DNA of 64,000 bases from the NCBI RefSeq assembly GCF_010500215.1, contig NZ_JAAGOY010000007.1, positions 1 through 64,000 on the forward strand, read 5' to 3'. The stretch comes from Aliiroseovarius sp. PrR006. GTDB lineage: Bacteria > Pseudomonadota > Alphaproteobacteria > Rhodobacterales > Rhodobacteraceae. Made by a program: the position numbers and the translations under genes. Under the pieces are notes generated by a model, which worked only from the letters and a program-made list of their open reading frames with translations, was not told where the DNA came from and made no database searches. Of this stretch, positions 8,124 through 16,432 are shown in pieces (positions within the stretch are counted from its first letter, which is position 1; the number at the start of each line of letters is the position of its first letter).

Positions 8124-8927
8124 ATGAGCACGCCAAAAATCACCGACAGCCACTGCCATCTGGACTTCCCCGATTTCGAGGGGCGTCTGGGTGAGGTGAT
8201 TGCCAATGCCGCCGACGCGGGCGTCGCGCGCATGGTGACGATCTGCACGAAAATGGCCAACCTGCCACAAGTGCAGCCCATTGCCGAAAATCACGCGCCG
8301 GTCTTCTTCGCCGCCGCCACCCATCCGATGAGCGTGGCGTCGGAGCCAATGGTCTCGGTCGAGGAGTTGGTGGCGCTGGCCGCCCATCCCAAGTTCGTCG
8401 GCATCGGGGAAACCGGGCTGGATTATCACTACACCGCCGACAGCCGCGATGTGCAGATCGAAAGCCTCTTGCTCCATATCGAGGCGGCGCGCCAGACGGG
8501 TCTGCCGCTGATCATCCATTCGCGCGACGCGGATGACGACATGGCCCGCATTCTGACCGAAGAACACAGCAAGGGTGCGTTTGACTGCGTGATGCATTGC
8601 TTCAGCTCTGGTCCCGAATTGGCCAAGGCCGCGCTGGATCTGGGCTTCTACCTGTCCATGTCCGGCATCGCCGCCTTCCCGCGCAGCAAAGAGGTGCGCG
8701 AGATTTTCGCCGCCGCCCCGGTCGATCGCATTCTGGTCGAAACCGACGCGCCCTATCTGGCCCCCCCACCCTATCGCGGCAAACGCAACGAGCCTGCTTT
8801 CACCGTACATACGGCCAAGGTCGGCGCCGAACTGTATGGCCTCAGCTATGAAGATTTCGCCGCCCAGACCGAGGCAAACTTCGAGCGCCTCTTCGCCAAG
8901 GCGGCCGCGTATGAGGTGCCCGCATGA
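8124..8927 (+). CDS. tatD: TatD-family metal-dependent hydrolase
   Basis: A 267-residue amidohydrolase-fold protein. Metal ligands are visible in the order expected: TDSHCHLDFP (HxH), VGIGETGLDYHY (Glu), LIIHSRDADDD (His), a His in CVMHCFSSGPE and the final Asp in ETDAPYLAPPPYRGKRNEP. TatD-type enzymes are magnesium-dependent 3'-5' deoxyribonucleases linked to DNA repair and degradation. The gene is the third in the tmk-holB-tatD run, and its stop overlaps the next start (ATGA). The YcfH-type branch, rather than E. coli TatD itself, is the usual holB neighbour. Confidence 0.9.
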   Translation: MSTPKITDSHCHLDFPDFEGRLGEVIANAADAGVARMVTICTKMANLPQVQPIAENHAPVFFAAATHPMSVASEPMVSVEELVALAAHPKFVGIGETGLDYHYTADSRDVQIESLLLHIEAARQTGLPLIIHSRDADDDMARILTEEHSKGAFDCVMHCFSSGPELAKAALDLGFYLSMSGIAAFPRSKEVREIFAAAPVDRILVETDAPYLAPPPYRGKRNEPAFTVHTAKVGAELYGLSYEDFAAQTEANFERLFAKAAAYEVPA

Positions 8928-9745
8928 CGGACCTGTCGCCCGGCACCTACTTCACCATCCTTGGCTGTGGATCCTCGGGCGGCGTACCGCGTTTGGGCGG
9001 GAATTGGGGCGATTGCAATCCTAGCAATCCTAAGAACCGCCGCACACGATGTTCGGCACTTGTAACACGTGTCGGTGACGATGGCGGCGTCACCCGTGTT
9101 CTGATCGACACCTCACCGGACATGCGCAGCCAGCTTCTAGACGCAGGCGTCGGCGCATTGGACGCGGTGGTCTATACCCACAGCCACGCCGACCACATGC
9201 ATGGCATCGATGACCTGCGGATGATCGTCTATAATATGCGCAAACGTGTGCCTGTCTGGGCTGACAGCCCCACGCAGACCGCGCTGATGTCGCGCTTTGG
9301 CTATGCGTTCGTGCAGCCCGAGGGCTCGAGCTATCCGCCCATTCTGGACTTGCATGCCATCCGCGATGACGAAGACGTGGTGATCGACGGCGACGGTGGC
9401 CCGATCCGTATGACCCCGTTCGAGGTCCGCCACGGCAACATGGACTCGCTGGGCTTCCGCATTGGCGATCTGGCTTATCTGCCCGATGTCAGCGAAATCC
9501 CCGAGGACGTGACCCATGTGCTGCAGGGCCTGAATATCTTCGTCATCGACGCGCTCCGCCGTTCGCCCCACCCGACCCACTTCAATCTGGATGATGCGCT
9601 GGAGTGGATCAAACGCTCGGGGACCAAGCAGGGCGTGCTGACCAACATGCATATCGACCTAGACTATGATACCGTCCTCGCAGAGACGCCTGACAATGTG
9701 ACCGTGGCCTTTGACGGGATGGTTCTGCCCATTCGGCATTCATGA
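8924..9745 (+). CDS. MBL-fold metallohydrolase, PhnP-like
   Basis: A 273-residue metallo-beta-lactamase-fold protein. It has LGCGSSGGVPRLGG at the N-terminus, a cysteine-bearing insert (GDCNPSNPKNRRTRCSALV) resembling the structural zinc site of PhnP, the metal motif YTHSHADHMHGIDDLR, EVRHGNMDSLGFRI and the Asp in AYLPDVSEIP. PhnP is a phosphodiesterase acting on cyclic ribose phosphate in phosphonate use, but no phn genes are near. Beside tatD and holB the enzyme is a standard part of this run in Rhodobacterales, so its true substrate is open. It overlaps both neighbours by 4 bp. Confidence 0.88.
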   Translation: MTDLSPGTYFTILGCGSSGGVPRLGGNWGDCNPSNPKNRRTRCSALVTRVGDDGGVTRVLIDTSPDMRSQLLDAGVGALDAVVYTHSHADHMHGIDDLRMIVYNMRKRVPVWADSPTQTALMSRFGYAFVQPEGSSYPPILDLHAIRDDEDVVIDGDGGPIRMTPFEVRHGNMDSLGFRIGDLAYLPDVSEIPEDVTHVLQGLNIFVIDALRRSPHPTHFNLDDALEWIKRSGTKQGVLTNMHIDLDYDTVLAETPDNVTVAFDGMVLPIRHS

Positions 9746-10677
9746 ACACGCTGATCGATATCGTCCTGCCGGTCTTTCTGGTGGTCGGTTTCGGTTATGT
9801 CGTGCGCTGGCGCAATGTCTTGTCGGACGGCGCGATTGATGGGCTGATGAAATTCGCCCAAAGCGTCGCCATCCCCTGCCTTCTGTTTTTAGCCATTGCC
9901 GGTTTGGATCTGAAATCCGAGTTCAACGCGCCCTTGCTCCTTAGTTTCTACGCTGGTGCCTTGGCCGGTTTTTTCGCGGGCCTGTGCGGAGCGCGCTACC
10001 TGTTCGGTCGCCCCTGGCCTGACGCGGTTGCGATCGGTTTCGTCTCTCTTTTCTCCAACTCGCTTTTGTTGGGACTTCCCATCACCGAGCGCGCCTTCGG
10101 CCCGGACGCATTGGCCGGGAACTATGCGATCATCGCACTGCATGCGCCATTTTGCTATGGGATCGGGATTACCGCGATGGAGATTGCGCGGGCGCAAGGA
10201 AATGGCGCATTGCAAACGCTGCGCCAGATCGGGCGCTCGATGTCGCGCAACATTCTGGTTTTGGCCATTGCGGCAGGATTTGTCGTAAACCTGACCGGCT
10301 TGCCCCTGCCCGGCGTATTGCTTGAGGCTTTGGCCCTAGTGGGCCGCGCCGCGCTGCCGACCGCCCTGTTCGCCTTGGGGGGCGTGTTGTACCTGTACCG
10401 GCCCGAGGGCGATCTGAAGATCGTGGCGTTCCTGTGCGTCGTCTCGCTGATTGTGCACCCGGCCATTACTTGGACCTTGGGCAGCACATTCTCACTGGAA
10501 ACGGACGCCTTCCGATCCGCCATCCTGACCGCCGCCAGCGCCCCGGGCATCAATGCCTATGTCTTTGCGAACCTCTATGGCGTTGGCAAACGTGTGGCGG
10601 CCACGACGGTTCTGGTTGGAACGGCACTTTCCATTTTCACTGTGTGGGGATGGCTGGCTCTTCTGGGTGCTGCCTGA
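9742..10677 (+). CDS. AEC-family (auxin efflux carrier-like) transporter
   Basis: A 311-residue integral membrane protein with about ten hydrophobic helices. It begins IDIVLPVFLVVGFGYVVRWR and contains the family hallmark region ALPTALFALGGVLYLYRPEG and GSTFSLETDAFRSAILTAAS. AEC/PIN-like proteins export small organic acids or auxin-like compounds; the bacterial substrates are mostly unknown. It is the last gene of the run that begins with tmk, with a 4-bp overlap with the hydrolase before it. The 177-bp gap after it carries the dyads in front of the phenylacetate operon. Confidence 0.88.
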   Translation: MNTLIDIVLPVFLVVGFGYVVRWRNVLSDGAIDGLMKFAQSVAIPCLLFLAIAGLDLKSEFNAPLLLSFYAGALAGFFAGLCGARYLFGRPWPDAVAIGFVSLFSNSLLLGLPITERAFGPDALAGNYAIIALHAPFCYGIGITAMEIARAQGNGALQTLRQIGRSMSRNILVLAIAAGFVVNLTGLPLPGVLLEALALVGRAALPTALFALGGVLYLYRPEGDLKIVAFLCVVSLIVHPAITWTLGSTFSLETDAFRSAILTAASAPGINAYVFANLYGVGKRVAATTVLVGTALSIFTVWGWLALLGAA

Positions 10678-10854
10678 CCCACCCCACAGCTTCTTTCCTA
10701 GGTATTGTTACCAATAGCGGTGCGAGAAAAATTTCTCGTAACATATCTATTGTGGCGAATCATCATTCGCACTATATTCGACCAAACGGTCAGCAATACT
10801 CCAAGCCGCCGCAAGCTTATCCCGCGCCGCGCTTGGACATTCCGGGAGGGATAT
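10678..10854 (+). promoter_or_regulatory. Dyad-rich promoter region of the phenylacetate operon
   Basis: Three inverted repeats lie between the AEC gene and the thiolase start. CGAGAAA-AA-TTTCTCG is at 10723-10738 and GCGAAT-CATC-ATTCGC at 10755-10770. GACC-AAAC-GGTC is at 10780-10791 and resembles TetR-family (PaaR-type) operators built on ACC/GGT half sites. The ribosome binding site GGGAGGG (10844-10850) precedes the ATG at 10855. Such dyads would fit regulation by PaaX, encoded at the end of the operon, and perhaps by a TetR-type PaaR encoded elsewhere. Which protein binds which site is not shown. Confidence 0.5.
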
Positions 10855-12057
10855 ATGGAAGCTTTCATCTGCGACGCGGTGCGCACTCCGATCGGTCGAT
10901 ATGGCGGGGCGCTGTCCAGCGTTCGAGCCGACGACCTAGCCGCACTGCCAATCGCCGCTTTGAAAGAGCGCAACCCAGATGTGGACTGGGCGTCGATTGA
11001 TGACGTGATCTATGGCTCGGCCAACCAGGCGGGCGAAGACAACCGCAACGTGGCACGCATGGCTGCCCTTCTGGCTGGTCTGCCGGTCGAAGTTCCGGGC
11101 ACTACGATCAACCGCCTGTGTGCATCCGGAATGGATGCGGTGGGCATGGCCGCCCGTGGTGTGAAAGCAGGCGACTATGACCTGTGCATCGCAGGCGGCG
11201 TCGAAAGCATGAGCCGCGCACCCTTCGTGATGCCGAAAGCCACCAGCGCTTTCACTCGCGCCAATGCGGTTTATGACACCACCATCGGCTGGCGCTTCGT
11301 GAACCCGAAGATGGACAAGATGCACGGCACCCATTCGATGCCGCAAACGGCTGACAATGTGGCCGAGGACTATAACGTCAGCCGCGAAGATCAGGACGCT
11401 TTTGCTGCTCGCAGCCAAGCCCGCTGGGCCGCTGCGAACGAGGCTGGCATGTTCGCGGACGAGATCATTCCGGTGACCATTCCGCAGCGCAAGGGTGATC
11501 CCATTGTTGTCGACACCGACGAACACCCCCGCCCGGGCACCTCGGCTGAAAAGCTGTCAGGCCTGCGCGGCGTGAACGGCCCGGACCTGACGGTTACGGC
11601 TGGCAATGCCTCGGGCGTGAACGATGGGGCGGCGGCGATGCTGATCGCCTCGGAAGCCGCAGCCAAGGCCAACAACCTGAAACCGATGGCCCGCGTGGTT
11701 GCCATGCAGGCGGCAGGCGTTGCGCCCCGCGTTATGGGCATTGGCCCGGTTCCGGCCAGCCGCAAGGCGCTGGACAAAGCTGGTCTGACCATCGACCAGA
11801 TCGATGTGATAGAATTGAACGAAGCGTTCGCAAGCCAAGGCCTTGCCACGCTGCGCGAACTGGGTGTCGCGGATGATGATCCGCGCGTGAACCCGAACGG
11901 CGGTGCGATTGCACTGGGCCACCCGCTGGGCATGTCCGGCGCGCGCCTTGTACTGACTGCCGCGTATCAACTGCAACGCACCGGTGGGCGCTATGCGCTG
12001 TGCACCATGTGTGTGGGTGTGGGACAGGGCGTTGCCCTTATTCTGGAAAGGATCTGA
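10855..12057 (+). CDS. paaJ: 3-oxoadipyl-CoA/acetyl-CoA thiolase
   Basis: A 400-residue thiolase with the nucleophilic cysteine in [13 protein letters not shown], the [13 protein letters not shown] loop, [25 protein letters not shown] and the C-terminal catalytic [14 protein letters not shown]. Length and motifs match PcaF/PaaJ, which cleaves 3-oxoadipyl-CoA to succinyl-CoA and acetyl-CoA (and 2,3-didehydro-3-oxoadipyl-CoA in the phenylacetate route). It heads the paa operon, and its stop codon is only 2 bp from the paaA start. The start at 10855 follows a good Shine-Dalgarno sequence; the upstream extension would run through the dyads. pcaF is an alternative name, since the enzyme also serves the beta-ketoadipate route. 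Confidence 0.9.
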   Translation: MEAFICDAVRTPIGRYGGALSSVRADDLAALPIAALKERNPDVDWASIDDVIYGSANQAGEDNRNVARMAALLAGLPVEVPGTTINRLCASGMDAVGMAARGVKAGDYDLCIAGGVESMSRAPFVMPKATSAFTRANAVYDTTIGWRFVNPKMDKMHGTHSMPQTADNVAEDYNVSREDQDAFAARSQARWAAANEAGMFADEIIPVTIPQRKGDPIVVDTDEHPRPGTSAEKLSGLRGVNGPDLTVTAGNASGVNDGAAAMLIASEAAAKANNLKPMARVVAMQAAGVAPRVMGIGPVPASRKALDKAGLTIDQIDVIELNEAFASQGLATLRELGVADDDPRVNPNGGAIALGHPLGMSGARLVLTAAYQLQRTGGRYALCTMCVGVGQGVALILERI

Positions 12058-12059
12058 CG

Positions 12060-13037
12060 ATGTATGCACAGATGATCACAGCCGAGGCCTCGGACGAGGA
12101 TCCCAAGCTGCTTGAAGAGTTTCAGGCGCGGATTGACCGCGACGAAAAGATCGAGCCGAAAGACTGGATGCCGATGGCGTATCGCAAGACGCTGATCCGC
12201 CAGATCGGCCAGCACGCGCACTCGGAAGTTGTGGGTCAGCTGCCGGAAGGCAACTGGATCACCCGCGCACCGACGCTGGAGCGTAAGGCGATCCTGCTGG
12301 CAAAGGTGCAGGACGAGGCCGGCCACGGTCTGTATCTGTACTCGGCCGCGGAAACGCTGGGCGTCAGCCGCGACGAACTGGTCGAGCTGCTGCACGAAGG
12401 TAAGATGAAGTATTCGTCGATCTTCAACTACCCCACCCTGAACTGGGCCGATATCGGTGCCGTGGGTTGGCTGGTAGATGGCGCCGCCATCGTGAACCAA
12501 GTGGCGCTGCAGCGGACATCCTATGGTCCCTATAGCCGTGCGATGATCCGCATCTGTAAGGAAGAAAGCTTCCACGCACGTCAAGGCTATCACGCGATCA
12601 TGCAGATGGCCTTTGGCACGCCTGCGCAGAAAGCCATGGCACAAGACGCCGTGAACCGCCTGTGGTTCCCCGCGATCATGATGTTTGGCCCGTCGGACAG
12701 CGAAAGCGTCCATTCGGAGCAGTCGATGACCTGGAAGATCAAGGTCCGCTCGAACGACGACCTGCGCCAGCAGTTTGTCGACCAGACCGTCCCGCAGATC
12801 GAATATCTGGGTCTGGATCTGCCCGATCCCGGCATCAAATGGAACGAGGAACGCGGCCACTATGACTATTCGGACCCCGATTGGTCCGAGTTCTTCAACG
12901 TTATCAAAGGCAAAGGCCCCTGCAACGTGGACCGTCTGAACGACCGGACCAACGCTTGGGAAGACGGCGCATGGGTGCGCGACGGTCTTCTGGCCCATGG
13001 CCGCAAAAAAGCCGCTGCACGCACAGCCGCCGAATAA
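12060..13037 (+). CDS. paaA: 1,2-phenylacetyl-CoA epoxidase, subunit A (catalytic)
   Basis: A 325-residue ferritin-like diiron protein. Both ExxH metal motifs are present, in [20 protein letters not shown] and [14 protein letters not shown], with a further Glu in [14 protein letters not shown] and an Asp in [11 protein letters not shown]. PaaA is the oxygenase subunit of the PaaABCE complex that epoxidises the ring of phenylacetyl-CoA. The start at 12060 (2 bp after the thiolase stop, preceded by AAAGGA) gives the normal N-terminus [12 protein letters not shown]. It is the second gene of the operon. Confidence 0.96.
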   Translation: MYAQMITAEASDEDPKLLEEFQARIDRDEKIEPKDWMPMAYRKTLIRQIGQHAHSEVVGQLPEGNWITRAPTLERKAILLAKVQDEAGHGLYLYSAAETLGVSRDELVELLHEGKMKYSSIFNYPTLNWADIGAVGWLVDGAAIVNQVALQRTSYGPYSRAMIRICKEESFHARQGYHAIMQMAFGTPAQKAMAQDAVNRLWFPAIMMFGPSDSESVHSEQSMTWKIKVRSNDDLRQQFVDQTVPQIEYLGLDLPDPGIKWNEERGHYDYSDPDWSEFFNVIKGKGPCNVDRLNDRTNAWEDGAWVRDGLLAHGRKKAAARTAAE

Positions 13038-13048
13038 GGAGAGATCAC

Positions 13049-13333
13049 ATGTCGAAAGAATGGCCCCTCTGGGAAGTATTTATCCGCGGTCAGCATGGCC
13101 TGAGCCACCGTCACGTGGGCAGCCTGCACGCGCCGGACGCTGAAATGGCAATCAAGAACGCCCGTGACGTGTACACCCGTCGCAACGAAGGCGTGTCGAT
13201 CTGGGTTGTGGAAGCACAGCACATCGCAGCCTCCAGCCCGGAAGAAAAAGGTCCGCTGTACGAGCCCTCGAATTCGAAGGTCTATCGTCACCCGACCTTC
13301 TTCGACATCCCCGAAGAAGTGGGGCACATGTAA
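13049..13333 (+). CDS. paaB: 1,2-phenylacetyl-CoA epoxidase, subunit B
   Basis: A 94-residue protein starting SKEWPLWEVFIRGQHGLSH and containing HVGSLHAPDAEMAIKNARD and VYTRRNEGVSIWVVEAQHI, the standard PaaB signature. PaaB is a small bridging subunit that holds PaaAC heterodimers together in the epoxidase. AAGGAGA precedes the ATG at 13049. Its stop codon shares one base with the start of paaC (TAATG), a sign of translational coupling. Confidence 0.96.
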   Translation: MSKEWPLWEVFIRGQHGLSHRHVGSLHAPDAEMAIKNARDVYTRRNEGVSIWVVEAQHIAASSPEEKGPLYEPSNSKVYRHPTFFDIPEEVGHM

Positions 13334-14091
13334 TGGCTGACAACGCACTCTTTCAATTTCTGCTGCGGATGGGCGACAACAGCCTGATCCTCGGCCACCG
13401 CGTCAGCGAATGGTGTGGCCATTCGCCGGTGCTGGAAGAAGATATCGCACTGGCCAACACCGCGCTGGACCTGATCGGTCAGACACAGTTCTGGCTGGGC
13501 CTTGCGGGTGAAGTCGAAGGCAAAGGCCGTTCGGCTGACGATCTGGCTTTCCTGCGCGACGCCTGGGATTACCGCAACGTCCTGCTGTGCGAGCTGCCCA
13601 ACGGTGACTTCGGTCAGACCCTGATGCGCCAGTTCCTCTATGACGCATGGGCGTCGGTGATGATGGGGCGTCTGATGACCTCGTCCGACGAACGTGTGGC
13701 TGCGATTGCAGCCAAGGCGTCCAAGGAAGTGGCCTATCACGTAGAGCGTTCGGGCGACACGGTGGTTGGTCTTGGCGACGGGACCGAGGAAAGCCATGCG
13801 CGTATGCAGGCCGCACTCGATTACCTCTGGCCCTATGTGGGCGAAATGTTCGACAGCGACGAGGTCGACGCGGCCATGGTCAAGGCAGGCATTGCCCCCG
13901 ACCCCGCTGGCTTGCGTGAAGAATATGACGCGCTGGTGGGCAAGGTTCTGGGGCAAGCAACCCTGACCATCCCGACCGACACGTTCCACCACAAGGGCGG
14001 GCGCACGGGCTATATGCATACCGAGCATCTGGGCCATCTGCTCTGCTCGATGCAATGGCTGCAGCGCGCTTATCCGGGCGCGACCTGGTAA
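13333..14091 (+). CDS. paaC: 1,2-phenylacetyl-CoA epoxidase, subunit C
   Basis: A 252-residue ferritin-like protein related to PaaA. It has GDNSLILGHRVSEWCGHSPV, EEDIALANTALDLIGQTQFW and KEVAYHVERSGDTVVGLGDG. PaaC is the structural, non-catalytic partner of PaaA in the epoxidase; its diiron site is incomplete in characterised complexes. It is directly coupled to paaB by a 1-bp overlap and is followed by paaD after one base. Length and order match other paaABCDE operons. Confidence 0.95.
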   Translation: MADNALFQFLLRMGDNSLILGHRVSEWCGHSPVLEEDIALANTALDLIGQTQFWLGLAGEVEGKGRSADDLAFLRDAWDYRNVLLCELPNGDFGQTLMRQFLYDAWASVMMGRLMTSSDERVAAIAAKASKEVAYHVERSGDTVVGLGDGTEESHARMQAALDYLWPYVGEMFDSDEVDAAMVKAGIAPDPAGLREEYDALVGKVLGQATLTIPTDTFHHKGGRTGYMHTEHLGHLLCSMQWLQRAYPGATW

Positions 14092-14092
14092 A

Positions 14093-14554
14093 ATGGGTCA
14101 GCCGTCAGTAGATACGATTTGGGACTGGCTGGACCAGGTGCCCGACCCCGAGATCCCCGTGATTTCGTTGGTCGATCTGGGCATCATCCGGGATGTGAAA
14201 TGGGAAGGCGACACCTTGAAGGTTGCCGTCACCCCCACCTATTCCGGCTGTCCGGCCACGTCTGTGATCAATTTCGATATCGAAACCGCGTTGCGCGACC
14301 GCGGGATCGAGAAGCTGACCCTGACACAGCAACTGTCCCCTCCGTGGACCACCGACTGGCTGTCGGACAAGGGCAAGGCGAAGCTTGAGAAATACGGCAT
14401 CGCCCCGCCCTCGCCCAAAGGCGAACCAGAACGCTGCCCCAATTGCGGCGGCCACAATCTGGAACGCACCAGCCAATTCGGCTCGACCCCATGCAAGGCG
14501 CTCTGGCGATGCCGCGACTGCCTTGAACCCTTTGATTACTTCAAGTGCATCTAG
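14093..14554 (+). CDS. paaD: PaaD, epoxidase maturation protein
   Basis: A 153-residue protein with an N-terminal MIP18/DUF59 domain (PEIPVISLVDLGIIRDVKWE, then PTYSGCPATSVINFDIE). The C-terminal metal-binding segment has two cysteine pairs (RCPNCGGHN and WRCRDCLEPFDYFKC). PaaD is needed for assembly of the phenylacetyl-CoA epoxidase and is thought to act in iron-sulfur or diiron cofactor delivery. It begins one base after the paaC stop. The final cysteine block is the feature that separates PaaD from housekeeping SufT-like DUF59 proteins. Confidence 0.95.
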   Translation: MGQPSVDTIWDWLDQVPDPEIPVISLVDLGIIRDVKWEGDTLKVAVTPTYSGCPATSVINFDIETALRDRGIEKLTLTQQLSPPWTTDWLSDKGKAKLEKYGIAPPSPKGEPERCPNCGGHNLERTSQFGSTPCKALWRCRDCLEPFDYFKCI

Positions 14555-14563
14555 GAGACACCC

Positions 14564-15628
14564 ATGGCGCGCTTCCACAATCTTACTGTGACCGATATCC
14601 AGAAAACCATCCGCGACGCGGTGGTGGTGACGCTCACCCCTGACGACCCCGAAGCCTTTGACTTCACTCAAGGCCAATACATCACCTTCCGTCGCGACTT
14701 TGACGGGCAGGAACTGCGCCGCTCTTACTCGATCTGTTCGGGTCTGGACGATGGCAAGCTGCAGGTGGGCATCAAACGTGTCGATGGCGGCGCGTTCTCG
14801 ACCTGGGCCAATGAAGAGCTGACCCAAGGCGCGACCATCGAAGCCATGCCCCCCATGGGCAACTTCCACATCCCGCTGGATGCGACCACCAACCGCCACT
14901 ATCTGGGCTTTGCCGGTGGCTCGGGCATCACGCCGGTTCTGTCGATCATCAAGACCACGCTGGCCCGCGAGCCGCAGTCGGAGTTCACGCTGGTCTACGC
15001 CAACAAGGCTGTAACCACGATCATGTTCCGCGAGGAACTGGAAGATCTGAAAAACCGCTATATGGGCCGCTTCAACGTGATCCATATTCTGGAAAGCGAC
15101 GCGCAGGAAATCGACCTGTTCACCGGACTGGTGGACGAGGCGAAATGCGCGGCTCTCTTCAAGACCTGGATCGATATCAAATCCGTCGACACCGCGTTCA
15201 TCTGCGGCCCCGAGCCGATGATGCTGGGCATCGCCAAGGCACTGCGCGATCACGGGCTGGATGACGCGCAGATCAAGTTCGAGCTGTTTGCGTCGAGCCA
15301 ACCGGGCCGCGCAGCCAAGAAAGCCGCCAGTTCGTCGGCAGCAACCGGTGACGGCATCGAGGCGGTAATCGCCATGGACGGCGCCAGCCGCACCATCACA
15401 ATGGACGGCGAAACCTCGATCCTGGACGCCGCCCTCGCTAACGACATGGACGCACCCTATGCCTGTAAGGCCGGTGTCTGCTCGACCTGCCGCTGTAAGG
15501 TTCTGGAAGGCGACGTGGACATGATCACCAACCACGCGCTGGAAGATTACGAGGTCGAAAAAGGCTATGTCCTCTCGTGCCAGACCTTCGCCCGCTCGGG
15601 CAAAATTGTCGTCGATTTCGACCAGTAA
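14564..15628 (+). CDS. paaE: 1,2-phenylacetyl-CoA epoxidase, reductase subunit
   Basis: A 354-residue class IA-type reductase with three parts: an FAD domain (RRSYSICSGLDDGKLQVGIK), an NADPH domain (FAGGSGITPVLSIIKTTLA and FICGPEPMMLGIAKAL) and a C-terminal plant-type [2Fe-2S] domain with cysteines in YACKAGVCSTCRCKVLEG and SCQTF. It passes electrons from NADPH to the PaaA diiron centre. It follows paaD after 9 bp. The order FAD-NAD-FeS matches the family. Confidence 0.95.
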   Translation: MARFHNLTVTDIQKTIRDAVVVTLTPDDPEAFDFTQGQYITFRRDFDGQELRRSYSICSGLDDGKLQVGIKRVDGGAFSTWANEELTQGATIEAMPPMGNFHIPLDATTNRHYLGFAGGSGITPVLSIIKTTLAREPQSEFTLVYANKAVTTIMFREELEDLKNRYMGRFNVIHILESDAQEIDLFTGLVDEAKCAALFKTWIDIKSVDTAFICGPEPMMLGIAKALRDHGLDDAQIKFELFASSQPGRAAKKAASSSAATGDGIEAVIAMDGASRTITMDGETSILDAALANDMDAPYACKAGVCSTCRCKVLEGDVDMITNHALEDYEVEKGYVLSCQTFARSGKIVVDFDQ

Positions 15629-15638
15629 GGAGACCCCA

Positions 15639-16397
15639 ATGTCTGATATGAGCATCACCGATTATCTGGCTCAGGGCGGTGTCCTGACCAACCCCGAAAA
15701 CGTCCCCGCGCGCTATCGCGCCGAGCTTATGCGCCTGATGGCCACCTTTGTGGACTCTGCGCTGGCGGGTGCTGCCGGCTTTGCCGACATCATCAACGAA
15801 GGCCCGGGCATCAAAGAGCGTATTGCCGCTGCTAAGATCGTTCTGGAAAAGACCGACAACGCCGACAAGGTTCTGTCGATCATGGGCGATTTCGGCGCCA
15901 ACACTGCGCGCTATGCCAACCACCATCCGTGGACCGATCGTGTGGCGCGCGACGCCGATATCGGCACCTCGCGCACCGACACGGATATGCGTCTTTCGGT
16001 CTTCAACTACCCAATGCAAGGCTGGTCGGATGCCGTGGTCATGAACCTTCTGATGGGTCTGGCCGTGGGCGTGCAGATGAGCGAGTTCAAACGCGTGTCC
16101 TATGCGCCTTTGGCCGAAGCCTTCCGTGCGGTCGGCCCGGTCGAGGCCCGTCACGCCGAACTGGCCGCCGAGGGCATCGAGCGTCTGGTAGAAACCGGCA
16201 CCAGCATGGCCGACCTGCAAGCCAGCGTCGATTATTGGTGGCCCCGTGTGGCGGCAAGCTTCGGCAAGGACGTATCGACCCGCGCCAGCCAGCTGCAAGC
16301 CTTTGGGCTGCGCCATTCGTCGAACGCGGAACTGCGCGAGGAATGGGAAGCCGCTGCGGCTGCTCAACTTGAAAAACTGGGGCTGAGCGCGCCGTAA
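15639..16397 (+). CDS. PaaA-like ferritin-fold paralogue with incomplete metal site
   Basis: A 252-residue protein of the phenylacetic acid catabolic (PaaA/PaaC) family, placed between paaE and paaZ. It aligns by eye with the PaaA of this window: FNYPMQGWSD with [10 protein letters not shown], and VSYAPLAEAFRAV with [13 protein letters not shown]. Only one ExxH motif survives (VEARHAELAAEG). The first ExxH reads EKTD, the helix-A Glu is Ala (VDSALAG against HSEVVG) and the helix Asp is Met (NLLMGLA against WLVDGAA). It is therefore probably not a normal diiron oxygenase. It could be a structural or regulatory subunit like PaaC. The 10-bp spacing and AAGGAGA ribosome site place it in the operon. 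Confidence 0.85.
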   Translation: MSDMSITDYLAQGGVLTNPENVPARYRAELMRLMATFVDSALAGAAGFADIINEGPGIKERIAAAKIVLEKTDNADKVLSIMGDFGANTARYANHHPWTDRVARDADIGTSRTDTDMRLSVFNYPMQGWSDAVVMNLLMGLAVGVQMSEFKRVSYAPLAEAFRAVGPVEARHAELAAEGIERLVETGTSMADLQASVDYWWPRVAASFGKDVSTRASQLQAFGLRHSSNAELREEWEAAAAAQLEKLGLSAP

Positions 16398-16432
16398 GCG
16401 CCGCCCCACCGCATACGAACAGAGGACAGAGA

